Source: Collimonas fungivorans (lineage in GTDB: Bacteria; Pseudomonadota; Gammaproteobacteria; Burkholderiales; Burkholderiaceae_D). Taken from it: DNA of 64,000 nucleotides. The DNA lies in assembly GCF_001584145.1 (NCBI RefSeq), contig NZ_CP013232.1, positions 3,658,001 through 3,722,000 of the forward strand. Direction: 5' to 3'. A model generated the notes under the pieces. It worked only from the letters and a program-made list of their open reading frames with translations. It was not told where the DNA came from and did no database searches. Below are positions 42,519-51,195 of the stretch, piece by piece (the stretch's first letter is position 1; each line of letters starts with the position of its first letter). Position numbers and translations under genes: made by a program.

Positions 42519-43391
42519 TCAAAAACTCACCAGCACCGAACCCACCACTTCCGTGCCGCTGCGGCGCAGCTGGTCGCTGAAGGCTGTGAGATCGGCAACC
42601 CGGGTATGGTCTTTGCGCACCACCAGCAGCACCCCGCCGGCGCGGGCGGCGATCGTCAGGACGTCAGCCGCGCTGGAACACGCAGGGGTGTCATACAGGA
42701 TGACGTCGAAACGGCTGCGCAAAGTCTGGTTCAGGGCATTGAAGCTGGAGCGGTTGATCAGTTCCTGCGGATTGGGCACCGACGATCCGGCCGGCAGCAG
42801 CGACAGGTCGGCGAACGACTCGGCGACGGCGAGCGGTTCCAGGCCGGCGCGCCCGGCCAGCACATCGGCCAGCCCGTGTCCCGCCGCCAGGTTGAATATC
42901 CGCTGCTGGCGCGGCTTGCGCAGATTGGCGTCCACCAGCAAGGTCTGCAGGCCCAGCTGCGAGAACACGATGGCCAGGTTGGCGGCCATCAGGCTGGTGC
43001 CGTCGCCGGCGTTGACGCTGGCGATGGCCAGCGTCTTGCGGCTGGCGGTAAACCAGCGCAGCATCAATTGGCTGCGTACCGAACGCAGCATTTCCACTTC
43101 AGCGCTGAAAGGCTGGTAGGCGGCGACCAGGGCGGCCGGATAATTTCCCGCGCTTTCCTGATAGGGATAGTCAAACTGGCGCGACAGCACTTGCTGGATA
43201 TCCAGTTCGCTGACCAGCCCCAGCCGCTGCGCCGCTTCACCGAAACGCAGCCCCTGTTCCTGCTGCAGCCGCCGCACGCGTTCTGCCTGGTCGGGCGTGA
43301 GTTTGCCTTGCTCTACCAGCATGCGGCCCATGTTGGCGTCCTTGCGGGGCGCCATTGCGCTGTCAAAAAGAGGACTGACCGGTTTATTCAT
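42519..43391 (-). CDS. epsG: EpsG-type chain length determinant ATPase (BY-kinase relative)
   Basis: A 290-residue cytoplasmic protein of the EpsG group. Residues 20-75 form a small helical domain resembling the GspE/MshE N-terminal (MshEN) fold: GRMLVEQGKLTPDQAERV, then RFGEAAQRLGLVSELDIQQVL. The P-loop ATPase follows. Walker A has NAGDGTSL (residues 127-134), so Thr132 replaces the usual Lys; Walker A' LLVDANLRKPRQ and Walker B VILYDTPA are intact. There is no Tyr cluster at the C-terminus, which ends VLVSF. It probably assists the Wzz-like EpsF in controlling polymer length; kinase activity is doubtful. Confidence 0.88.
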   Translation of the reverse strand: MNKPVSPLFDSAMAPRKDANMGRMLVEQGKLTPDQAERVRRLQQEQGLRFGEAAQRLGLVSELDIQQVLSRQFDYPYQESAGNYPAALVAAYQPFSAEVEMLRSVRSQLMLRWFTASRKTLAIASVNAGDGTSLMAANLAIVFSQLGLQTLLVDANLRKPRQQRIFNLAAGHGLADVLAGRAGLEPLAVAESFADLSLLPAGSSVPNPQELINRSSFNALNQTLRSRFDVILYDTPACSSAADVLTIAARAGGVLLVVRKDHTRVADLTAFSDQLRRSGTEVVGSVLVSF

Positions 43392-43420
43392 TTTGTTTCA
43401 CCTTTCCGGTTGGCGCGCGA

Positions 43421-44812
43421 TCATCGCGATAAAAACAGCTGGGGGAACGCGATCCTGCGCGCCGGCTTGTGCCACACGATGGTGCCCAGCACCGGTGCAT
43501 CCAGCACGTTGAGCAGGTCGTTGCCAGTTCTGATGCGCCGGTTCGCCATTTCCGCCAGCACCGCCAGCGCCAGCCCCAGCATGCTGCCGAACAGCAGCGA
43601 CAGCACCATGTTGAGCGGGATATTCGGGCTGGCGGGACGGGTCGGCACCATGGCCGGGCTCAGCACCGAGACATCGGACTGGTTCGACTGCCCTTCCAGT
43701 TCGGTCTGGCTCAAGCGCTGGGCGGCGGCGTCGTAGGCATGCTGTGCGCTCTCGACATCCTCGGCCAGCACCGACAGTTCGTCGCGGGCGCGGTTAAGCT
43801 GCAGCACCTTGGCGGTCTGCGCCGTCAGCGCGGCGCGGATTTCACCCTCGCGCTGGCGCTGGATGCGGGCATTGTTGGCGGCGCCGGCATTGGTGGCGCT
43901 GATGCTGCTGTTGAGTTGGGAGCGCAACTGGTCGACCTCGGCCTTGGCGGCCTGGTATTGCGGGTGATTGGGGGCCAGGTTCTGCGACAGCAAGGCAAAC
44001 TTCCCTTCCGCCGCCGCCAGCGACGCTTTCAGGTTCTGCACCAGTACGTTTGAAATCACGTCCGGCGAATCGCGGCCGCCGCTGCCCATCGCCTGGCTGC
44101 CGCGCGACGAGGCTTCTGCTCCCTGCCCTTGCGCCAGCACCAGCTGGCTCGATAAATCATTGAGGCGCGTGGTCTCGACGTCAAGGTGGCCATCGGCGCT
44201 GACCAAGCCATGCTCTTGCTGATAGCGCGACATTTTTTCTTCGGCCTGCTCCAGCTCGGCGCGCAAGGCCGTGGTCTGCTGCGTGAAATAGGTGGCCGCC
44301 TGCCGCAATGGTTCGACCTTGATCTGCAGGTTCATCTGCTGATACGCTGCCGCAATGCCGTTTGCCGCCTGCGCCGTGAATGCCGGGTCACTGCCTTTGG
44401 CAGTGATTTCTATCATGCTGCTTTCACGCGAAGGCGCCACATCCACCATCTTTTGCAAGGAATCGGCCAGCCATTCGCGGATCGAACCCTTGCCGTTCGC
44501 CACCTGCCGGAAGCGTTGCTGAGTGACCGGATTGTCGGCCAGACCCAGCATGTCGACCGCCTTCAGCGCCACGCCCCTGCTGCCGACGATATCGACCTGG
44601 GTAGCGACATAACCCGACACCAGTTGCGCCGGCAGCACCCGGCCCGACACCGGATCCGTACCCTTGTAGTTAAGCAGCAGCGTGGTCGAAGTCCGGTAGA
44701 TCCTGGGCAAGGCGAAACTGACTGCGGCGGTGGCCGCGACGGCAATCAGCAAAGTCAGCAGGATGACCTTGTAGCGTGCGCGCAGGATGCTTAGAAGCTG
44801 TGGGAAAGTCAT
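43421..44812 (-). CDS. epsF: EpsF family chain length determinant protein (Wzz/GNVR)
   Basis: A 463-residue inner-membrane co-polymerase. One transmembrane segment near residues 17-37 (VILLTLLIAVAATAAVSFAL), a long periplasmic coiled-coil region (about 170-370), a GNVR-type motif and a second transmembrane segment at about 390-415 (PLNMVLSLLFGSMLGLALAVL), with Pro-rich PTRPASPNIP before it. AGAGGAGC precedes ATG 44812. It works with EpsG to set EPS length and with EpsE to form the export channel. Confidence 0.92.
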   Translation of the reverse strand: MTFPQLLSILRARYKVILLTLLIAVAATAAVSFALPRIYRTSTTLLLNYKGTDPVSGRVLPAQLVSGYVATQVDIVGSRGVALKAVDMLGLADNPVTQQRFRQVANGKGSIREWLADSLQKMVDVAPSRESSMIEITAKGSDPAFTAQAANGIAAAYQQMNLQIKVEPLRQAATYFTQQTTALRAELEQAEEKMSRYQQEHGLVSADGHLDVETTRLNDLSSQLVLAQGQGAEASSRGSQAMGSGGRDSPDVISNVLVQNLKASLAAAEGKFALLSQNLAPNHPQYQAAKAEVDQLRSQLNSSISATNAGAANNARIQRQREGEIRAALTAQTAKVLQLNRARDELSVLAEDVESAQHAYDAAAQRLSQTELEGQSNQSDVSVLSPAMVPTRPASPNIPLNMVLSLLFGSMLGLALAVLAEMANRRIRTGNDLLNVLDAPVLGTIVWHKPARRIAFPQLFLSR

Positions 44813-44858
44813 GAAAGCTCCTCTCTGGTGGCAGCGTGGAAATGACAATGAATCAAGA

Positions 44859-45662
44859 TCAAAACAGGCTCTCTTTCACATACACGACATCGTCCGTCTG
44901 CAATATTTCGTCGCGCTTGGCGTCTATCATCACGGAATTGCCGTTGCTGTCGCGGCGCTTGATCCGCACTCCGCGCTCGGTGCCGCGCGGCGTCAGGCCG
45001 CCCCCTATCGACAAAGCCTGGGCGATGGTCATGTTGCGTTCCAGCCGGTAGCCGCCGGGATGCTGCACTTCGCCGTAGATATAGAACTTCGGTGCGCGGT
45101 CGACATAGATCATGTCGCCGTTGACCAGGTCCAGGTTCGATTTCATGTCGACGGCCTGAATCATCTCCTGCAGGTTGACCACCTGCTTGCTGCTCTTGCC
45201 GTTGCGGGTGCGGATCACCACAGCGGTATCTCCGCCTTCAGGCCCGACGCCGCCAGCCATTGCCAGCATGTCGGTCACGCTGCGCTTGCCGGCGATCGGG
45301 TAGCGGCCCGGATGCAGAACCTGGCCGAGTACCGATACCTGCTGGCTCTGCAGCTCGGTGACCGTGACGTTGACTTCCGCCTTGCGCAGGAAACCGCCGC
45401 CGGTCAGCATGTCGGAGATTTTTTTCTCGGCTTCCGCAGTCGACAATCCGCCGATGCTGACCGCGCCTATCAGCGGAAAGGTGATGTTGCCGGCATCGCT
45501 GACCTTGGTTTCCAGGCTCAGGTCGGGATTCCCGAACACAGCGATCTTCAGGCCGTCGCCGGCGCCGATCGGCGTATCGGCGGCGCTGGCGGAATTGCTG
45601 GAAAACGCCAGCAGCAACGTCAGCAACAGCGCCAGCAAGCACAGGTAAATTCGTCTCATCAT
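44859..45662 (-). CDS. epsE: EpsE family polysaccharide export protein (Wza-like)
   Basis: A 267-residue exported protein: signal peptide MMRRIYLCLLALLLTLLLAF with cleavage near NSASAA, then the polysaccharide export domain (GAGDGLKIAVFGNPDLSLETKVSDAGNITFPLIG) and two SLBB domains (VSVLGQVLHPGRYPI; FYIYGEVQHPGGYRL). No lipobox Cys is seen, unlike E. coli Wza. It would form the outer-membrane/periplasmic channel. The start may be either of two neighbouring ATGs (45662, 45659). Confidence 0.92.
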   Translation of the reverse strand: MMRRIYLCLLALLLTLLLAFSSNSASAADTPIGAGDGLKIAVFGNPDLSLETKVSDAGNITFPLIGAVSIGGLSTAEAEKKISDMLTGGGFLRKAEVNVTVTELQSQQVSVLGQVLHPGRYPIAGKRSVTDMLAMAGGVGPEGGDTAVVIRTRNGKSSKQVVNLQEMIQAVDMKSNLDLVNGDMIYVDRAPKFYIYGEVQHPGGYRLERNMTIAQALSIGGGLTPRGTERGVRIKRRDSNGNSVMIDAKRDEILQTDDVVYVKESLF

Positions 45663-45714
45663 GATGACCACCCCATTCATTTATTGTTCCTTCCGACGGG
45701 AAGCGCCAGGCTGC

Positions 45715-46704
45715 TCATTTGAGTCCCGCCACACCGGATACCTCGATGCTCCTGCGCACCACGGCCTGCTGCTTTCCCGGCGACGTTGCCGTGACCGGCA
45801 AGGCATTGCCATCGATATCGCCAGCCGGTTTCTCTCCGGGTTTCTCTATATATTCAAGCTTGGCGGCCGCGCGCAGGCGGGTGATTTCCGCAATCGCCGT
45901 TTCCTGCATTTTCTTGTTCACCAGGTAGCGTTCTATCTGTGGCTCGGCGGCGTCCGGCGCGACTGGGCTATCCCTGAGTTCGGTCAGGGCGCACAATAAA
46001 TCGCGCTGCCCGTCTTTCATGACAAACAGGCGGTTCCTGCCCAGCGCCTGCAACCTGCTGCCGACCTCTGGCGGCAATTCGGCGCTGCTGTAGGAATACT
46101 GCCTTTGCGCATGTGCGATCTTGCGCTGCCGGAGCCAGGCAGCTACCTGGTTCAGCGACTTCGAGGAGTCCATTACGGCTTTCAGCGCCGCGCTGAAATC
46201 CTGGTCGGCGATGATCAGCTGTTCAACCTCAAATACCTTGCGGCGCGCAAACATCTCCGGATGCGCATGAAAATAGCTTTCGATTTCTGCCTTGCCGGGC
46301 TGCTCCTGGTTTCCAGCCTTGGATTCGAGGTAAGCCTGGACGATGGCCTGGGTCTTGAAACGTTCGATAATCTGTATCAATGCCGGATCGCGGTCGATCT
46401 TGTTGCGCAAGGCTTCGTCCAGCAGCAGCTGGCGGTCGATCAGCGCCTCCATGGCCTGTTCGCGCATGGTCTGCCGCGGCGCGCTGCCATTCTGCTGCAG
46501 CCGCTTTGCATACTGCAGTTCGGCCTCCAGCTGCGGCGCGCTGATCTCTTCGCCGTTGATCCTGGCTACTACCTGGCCGGTTTTCTTTTTCTGGTCGTCG
46601 CAGGCCGATAAATTCATGACTGTAAGCAGCATCAAGATGCCTATTCCTTTCACGCCTAGCATGTTGTCGATAAGAGACCTGCGGCCGATACGTTCAGAGC
46701 ACAT
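45715..46704 (-). CDS. epsD: EpsD family peptidyl-prolyl cis-trans isomerase lipoprotein
   Basis: A 329-residue protein of the SurA/parvulin-like EpsD group. A hydrophobic segment ends in the lipobox LSAC (Cys about residue 35), so it is a lipoprotein. The chaperone part has VARINGEEISAPQLEAELQYA and QAMEALIDRQLLLDEA, the SurA-N pattern; the parvulin domain is degenerate. Its job is thought to be folding of outer-membrane EPS components. ATG 46704 has GGAGGAG a little far upstream; the internal ATG at 46662 is an alternative. Confidence 0.85.
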   Translation of the reverse strand: MCSERIGRRSLIDNMLGVKGIGILMLLTVMNLSACDDQKKKTGQVVARINGEEISAPQLEAELQYAKRLQQNGSAPRQTMREQAMEALIDRQLLLDEALRNKIDRDPALIQIIERFKTQAIVQAYLESKAGNQEQPGKAEIESYFHAHPEMFARRKVFEVEQLIIADQDFSAALKAVMDSSKSLNQVAAWLRQRKIAHAQRQYSYSSAELPPEVGSRLQALGRNRLFVMKDGQRDLLCALTELRDSPVAPDAAEPQIERYLVNKKMQETAIAEITRLRAAAKLEYIEKPGEKPAGDIDGNALPVTATSPGKQQAVVRRSIEVSGVAGLK

Positions 46705-46792
46705 CAAGATCCGACTCCTCCGATTCCTGTTATCAAGACAATTCCCATCGGCGCCATTGCGGCTGGCGCGCCGATATGGCCGCCGTATGCGA

Positions 46793-47311
46793 TCAGGCCG
46801 CATGTTGTGCGGCCAGCCGCGACGCCGAACCGAAACCGATGGAGGCGCGCATCGGGCGACGCCGAATCTGGTACAGCAGCAAGCTGAGCGCGATCAGGAG
46901 CATCGCCCAGCGCGCGGGTTTTTGCGGCGGTTTGGCCCTGAAATCCTTCAGGAAATAAAACAGCAGGTCGTCCGGCGCGTTCATGCCGACCGCGATTTTC
47001 CTGGGAGCCTGGAGCAGCCTGGGTCCGGTCGAAAATGCCGCGGGAACAATACCGGCTGCAGACCAGGCGCGGCTGGTCCGCGCGGCAAAGATGTCCGGTG
47101 ATGCCGCGGCGTCGGGCTGCGCCGCCTCCATCTCTGCGATTGCCGAAGCGGAAGCAGAAGCAGCAGCTTCGCTTGCGGGGTGATAGCCATACACCGCCGA
47201 CGCGCTCGCAGGTTCCGACTTTCCGTCCAGCTGGAAAACCGGCGTCGCCGCCAGGTTCGGGCTGCAATGGGCAGCCAGCAGCAAACTCATCGAAAGTACA
47301 ATTCCTCGCAT
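46793..47311 (-). CDS. Exported hypothetical protein with C-terminal membrane anchor
   Basis: A 172-residue protein starting MRGIVLSMSLLLAAHCS (signal peptide; GGAGAG upstream). The middle is low in complexity, rich in Ala, Ser and Glu (SEAAASASASAIAEMEAAQ). A hydrophobic segment near residues 137-153 (ARWAMLLIALSLLLYQ) is followed by IRRRPMR. A short tail of about 15 residues lies beyond. The tripartite end resembles sorted proteins but lacks a PEP or similar motif. It sits between epsD and the initiating transferase. I do not recognise the family. Confidence 0.65.
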   Translation of the reverse strand: MRGIVLSMSLLLAAHCSPNLAATPVFQLDGKSEPASASAVYGYHPASEAAASASASAIAEMEAAQPDAAASPDIFAARTSRAWSAAGIVPAAFSTGPRLLQAPRKIAVGMNAPDDLLFYFLKDFRAKPPQKPARWAMLLIALSLLLYQIRRRPMRASIGFGSASRLAAQHAA

Positions 47312-47410
47312 GATTCTCTCCAGGTAAAATCCATCACATTTCCTGAACTGCCTGACACACAAAACAAAAAACAGTCTCCGCCATCGCGCAGTTCCGCCTC
47401 GCGGTTACTC

Positions 47411-48793
47411 CTAATAAGCGTTATCTTTCTTCAGCACCTCTTTAACGGTGCGCACGATGATCCACAGGTCCAGCGCCAGCGACCAGTTGCGCAAATATTC
47501 CAGGTCGAACTCGATCCGCGAGCGCATTTTGTCCAAGGTATCGGTCTCTCCACGGTAGCCGTTCACCTGCGCCCAGCCGGTGATGCCAGGCTTCACCTTG
47601 TGCCGCAACATGTAACCTTTGATCAGCTTGCGATACATCTCGTTGTGGGCCACTGCGTGAGGACGCGGTCCGACAATGCTCATGCGGCCTTGCAGCACAT
47701 TGAAGAACTGCGGCAATTCATCCAGCGAAGTGCGCCGCAGGAAACCGCCAAAGCGCGTCACGCGGACATCGTTCTTCTTTGCCTGGTCAACCACCGCGCC
47801 ATCTTCGGCGACCGTCATCGAACGGAATTTGTAGACGATGATTTCTTCTCCGTTCAAGCCGTAGCGGCGCTGCGCAAAAATGATGCGTCCGGGCGAAGAA
47901 AGCTTTACGCCGATCGCGATGGCCAGCATGACCGGCAACAGCATGATCTGGATCAGCAGCGCCAGGATGATGTCGCTGCCGCGTTTGAGGACGCCGCGCA
48001 AGCCGATAAAAGGCGTCTCGCAAATGCCGATCACCGGAATCCCTGAGATGTGGTCGAGCCGCGCCTGTATCAGGCCGAAGGTATAGATATCGGGCACGAA
48101 ATAGACGGATGCAGTGGTGTCGCGCAATTCCTCCATCAGCGCAAGCACCCGCGGCTGCGCCGACATCGGCAGGCAGATGAAGATGGTGCGTATCTTGTGG
48201 GCGCGCACATAGGGACCGACGTCCGCGATTGCACCAAGATGCTGGCAATTTCGCCCTGCCGGACGGGCATCCTGGTCGCCGTCGTCGAAAAAACCGCGCA
48301 TGTCGATACCGGCATTACTGCCGGAAGACAGGGACTTGAGGACGTCGTCGATCGGATCATTGGAACCGACGATGATTGCCGAGCGCAGTCTCAGCTCGCG
48401 GCCGAAATGGAAGGCCAGCATATACGCCGTGAGGCGGCTCGCCAGCAGTGCGAAAGGCGCCAGCGCAAACCAGGCCAGGATGACGCGATCCGAAAACTCG
48501 TAGCGCAGCCCGGTCCCTTGCCCTATCAGGATAAGGATGATGACGGTGATTGCCCAGCCCATGAAAATGTCGCCGGCATAAGCCAGCTGCTTGCCGATAT
48601 GCAGGGTACGGTAAAGATCGATCTGTTCGTAGACATAGGAGGAAATGAAGAAGGCGATAATCATCAGCACCAGGTAGTCGCCGGTGAATATTTCATCCTG
48701 AGTCAGGACGATCAGGTACAGGGAACCGAGGATAATGAGCGGGTCAAGCAGGCGCTTGAAAAATGAAACCAGCGGAATGTCGTTCTCAGTCAT
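47411..48793 (-). CDS. Undecaprenyl-phosphate hexose-1-phosphate transferase (WcaJ type)
   Basis: A 460-residue polyisoprenyl-phosphate transferase that starts the repeat unit by linking glucose-1-phosphate (or galactose-1-phosphate) to undecaprenyl phosphate. Four N-terminal transmembrane helices, a central nucleotide-fold-like region (RSAIIVGSNDPIDDVLKSL), a further helix near 280, and the catalytic domain with YKFRSMTV, RRTSLDELPQFFNVLQGRMSIVGPRPHAVAHNE. Ten bases separate it from epsL. Confidence 0.93.
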   Translation of the reverse strand: MTENDIPLVSFFKRLLDPLIILGSLYLIVLTQDEIFTGDYLVLMIIAFFISSYVYEQIDLYRTLHIGKQLAYAGDIFMGWAITVIILILIGQGTGLRYEFSDRVILAWFALAPFALLASRLTAYMLAFHFGRELRLRSAIIVGSNDPIDDVLKSLSSGSNAGIDMRGFFDDGDQDARPAGRNCQHLGAIADVGPYVRAHKIRTIFICLPMSAQPRVLALMEELRDTTASVYFVPDIYTFGLIQARLDHISGIPVIGICETPFIGLRGVLKRGSDIILALLIQIMLLPVMLAIAIGVKLSSPGRIIFAQRRYGLNGEEIIVYKFRSMTVAEDGAVVDQAKKNDVRVTRFGGFLRRTSLDELPQFFNVLQGRMSIVGPRPHAVAHNEMYRKLIKGYMLRHKVKPGITGWAQVNGYRGETDTLDKMRSRIEFDLEYLRNWSLALDLWIIVRTVKEVLKKDNAY

Positions 48794-48802
48794 TTCCCAC
48801 TC

Positions 48803-50107
48803 CTAGAATGCATAGCGCGTGTTGAGCGTCACGCCGTTGCTGACAAAACCACCAGGCCCGCTTTTCAGGGTCTGCGTGCTGCGGATGCCGGAAAGCTGGA
48901 CGCGCCAGCGCTGCGTCGGGTTGTACACCACGCTCAGTGCGGTATCGCGCAATACGTCGTTTTGGTTGATATTGCCCAGGTTGCCGGTTCCGGACGATGG
49001 GCCGAAATCCCGTTTCTGATATTTGACCTGCGCCACCAGCTGGATTTTTTCCGAATACTGCCAGGCCGAGGCGAGACTGGCGCCGCGATTCAGGGAATAG
49101 ACCGTGGACAGGTCATCCACCGCGCCTATCTCGCGCCAGCCGGACACGGTAACGCCGATTTTCCCGGTCGGCGACCAGTCCGCGGAGAGGCGGGAATTGA
49201 TGCCGCTGAAATTCCTGACCGACGCCGCATCCTGTTTCCGGCTGACCCAGCCGCCCAGGAAGTGCAGCTGCGTTTTACCGCTGAGCAGCCAGTCGATCTT
49301 GGCTTTGACTTCATCCTGGTTATAGCCGTTAAACACCAGCAAGCCGTTGTCCAGTTCCGGAGTCGGGAAATCGGCATGCGTATGGCGCAGCTGCAGGCCG
49401 ATGGTGCTGCCGCTGGCAGCGAGATAATCCAGTCCCAGCTCGGTCTGGTTGCGGTCGTTGTCGAGCGGCTGCTGCGATGCCAGGTCGTATTTCAGTTTTG
49501 TGTAGGTCAGTCCGCCGCGCACGCGCCAGCTTGGATGGAACAGCCAGGAACCGTCGGCATAGGCGTTTTCCTCGGTCCGTATATTGCGCTCCAGCAGATG
49601 GAAATCAATGAAAGGCGTCAGCCCCCGCGAATAACTGGCGCCGATGTTTCCTTCGAAATGGTCGCCCGCATGCCAGTTCCAGTTCGCCGCCAGGTTCTTG
49701 TCGTAATGATCGAGTTCCCCGAAACGGTCGTAGTCCACCTTGGTCACATTCAGGTTCGCCGTCAGGTGCTGCCGGCTGAGTGTCTTGTCGATAGCCAGGC
49801 CGAACAGGTAGCGCTGCGTGGTGTCGGACAGGTCGCTGCCTATCCCCAGCGCTTGCGCGGCCGCGGAATTCTGCAGCCTCAGCAGGTTGCTGTCGTAGCC
49901 GACGCTGTAGCCGGCATAGGGAGTAATCGCATCCGCCGGCGGCTGCACGATGTCGGCGGGCGGCATGATGTCGGTCGGCACCAGGTCGGTGGCGCCAGCT
50001 TGCGTGGCGACACAAGAGCATATCGGCAGCAGGATAAACATCTTCCACCGCGCGATCTTCCATGGCGCTCGGTAAAACTGGGCGCTGGATTTTAAACACC
50101 TGTTCAT
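48803..50107 (-). CDS. epsL: EpsL-like outer-membrane beta-barrel protein
   Basis: A 434-residue outer-membrane protein, first gene of the EPS operon. The N-terminal signal sequence (KMFILLPICSCVATQAGA) is followed by a Pro/Asp-rich stretch and then alternating beta strands with aromatic girdles (YAGYSVGYDSNLLRL) down to TLNTRYAF with terminal Phe. This matches the EpsL/putative EPS barrel family. It could be the outer-membrane pore for the polymer or a secretion aid. ATG 50107 has AGAGG upstream. Confidence 0.85.
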   Translation of the reverse strand: MNRCLKSSAQFYRAPWKIARWKMFILLPICSCVATQAGATDLVPTDIMPPADIVQPPADAITPYAGYSVGYDSNLLRLQNSAAAQALGIGSDLSDTTQRYLFGLAIDKTLSRQHLTANLNVTKVDYDRFGELDHYDKNLAANWNWHAGDHFEGNIGASYSRGLTPFIDFHLLERNIRTEENAYADGSWLFHPSWRVRGGLTYTKLKYDLASQQPLDNDRNQTELGLDYLAASGSTIGLQLRHTHADFPTPELDNGLLVFNGYNQDEVKAKIDWLLSGKTQLHFLGGWVSRKQDAASVRNFSGINSRLSADWSPTGKIGVTVSGWREIGAVDDLSTVYSLNRGASLASAWQYSEKIQLVAQVKYQKRDFGPSSGTGNLGNINQNDVLRDTALSVVYNPTQRWRVQLSGIRSTQTLKSGPGGFVSNGVTLNTRYAF

Positions 50108-50290
50108 TACACACCTCTCTGACGCAGCAGCAGCGTCGACAATGCATCGAACCAAACCGGATATTTGTATTTTTTTGCCGAGAGGGGAATGACACAGTGG
50201 AAATTCCCGCCTATGGATCGATTCGCTTTTTGGAGAACCAGCCAGCGATCAAATATTGAGTCTTTCGGAAGAGCCGGGTCTTGCGCCCTC

Positions 50291-50318
50291 ATCGCGGACG
50301 GATTGCCGTCCCTGCGAT
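50291..50318. repeat. Stem-loop in the EPS leader region
   Basis: ATCGC-GGACGG pairs with CCGTCC-GCGAT around ATTG, with a two-base bulge. It lies 184 bases upstream of epsL and could be a regulator site or RNA structure; no riboswitch class was recognised. Confidence 0.45.
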
Positions 50319-51048
50319 CAGTTACAGAAAACTAAAACTGCGCAGCAGGCAACAATGCCTGCCTGTTATTCAAGCTGCCAGAGACAGCTGCGGCGCCGAA
50401 TGGAATATGAGCGGGTGGAAAGAAAAACAGGAAACGCCAGGCGTCGGCGCGATGCCCGGCATGCGGATACCGGTTTGCAAGGAGCGGTTTTTATCCTGTG
50501 CATCTGTGGCAAAGGACGCTCCAAAGTAATCTGGATTCTCACAGAGAGATTGAGCGGTTTTCAGCATGACATTTCCCTTAACAAGATGTTCAGTGAGCCC
50601 ACTGCGGCTCATACTGCAATCTGAATAAAGTTGAAACTGTTGGTCGGTTTCTGGCAATTCGAGAACGTCAGAATTCGGTCGGCATTTCTGGAAAAATCGC
50701 ACTGCGAACGCATGTTGCAGGACAACATAATGACACCAGCATGAGAAACTTAGTTCGGAATTGAAACGATTTGTTACATGTTTCCGTTAGTCAGTTCTCA
50801 CGTTGACAACTACTTCGTTGACTGTTTGAAAATACAGACAAACACTAAATTTCCAATTCAACAAATTTCTCTTAATATCCCTTGTAAGTCAATAAACATA
50901 AGGCTTTCACAAGAAAATAAATTAATTTACGAAAATTTCTCAATGCTCCGATTGCAGTGATTCTGAAAAAAATCCGGACACCTCATCACATGCTTCGAGG
51001 ATTTTCGACAGTCATCCGCCGATGCTAGTTTCATTCAAAAACATCTCA

Positions 51049-51063
51049 TTGTGCGAAGCACAA
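51049..51063. promoter_or_regulatory. Inverted repeat TTGTGCGAAGCACAA
   Basis: Perfect six-base arms TTGTGC and GCACAA around GAA, 133 bases before the PAP2 start in the A+T-rich part. A dimeric regulator could bind here. Confidence 0.4.
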
Positions 51064-51195
51064 AATTTATCGTAAAAAACCTCTTTACATCAACGACGGC
51101 TGCGGATTAAATCAGATCACTTCCAGAAATTTTATAAATCGTATGTCCATTAAAACGAAATTCTTTTTCCGAAATATCGCGAAAGGAAAATTAAA

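Larger units (their letters stand above)
50108..51195. other. 1.1-kb divergent intergenic region upstream of the EPS operon
   Basis: No gene was accepted. The half near PAP2 (50780-51180) is strikingly A+T-rich compared with the surrounding genes. It contains a bulged hairpin (50291-50318) and a perfect inverted repeat (51049-51063). The minus-strand ORF at 50370-50702 has an internal ATG after AAGGGAA but no recognised domain. The region probably holds the promoters and control sites of the EPS operon and PAP2 gene. Confidence 0.5.

Noticed and set aside
40927..43119. 730-codon plus-strand open frame opposite the EPS genes
   Set aside because: It is antisense to the GT4, polymerase and epsG genes, has Gln/Arg/His-rich repetitive content and no domain; it results from the codon bias of the true strand.
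50215..50330. Possible c-di-GMP (GEMM) riboswitch in the EPS leader
   Set aside because: GGGCGCAAGACC and GGGACGGCAA on the minus strand recall GEMM fragments, but the ordered helices and conserved loops could not be matched.
50370..50702. Minus-strand ORF upstream of epsL
   Set aside because: An internal ATG has an AAGGGAA upstream, but the product shows no domain, signal or coding bias; kept only as a remark.
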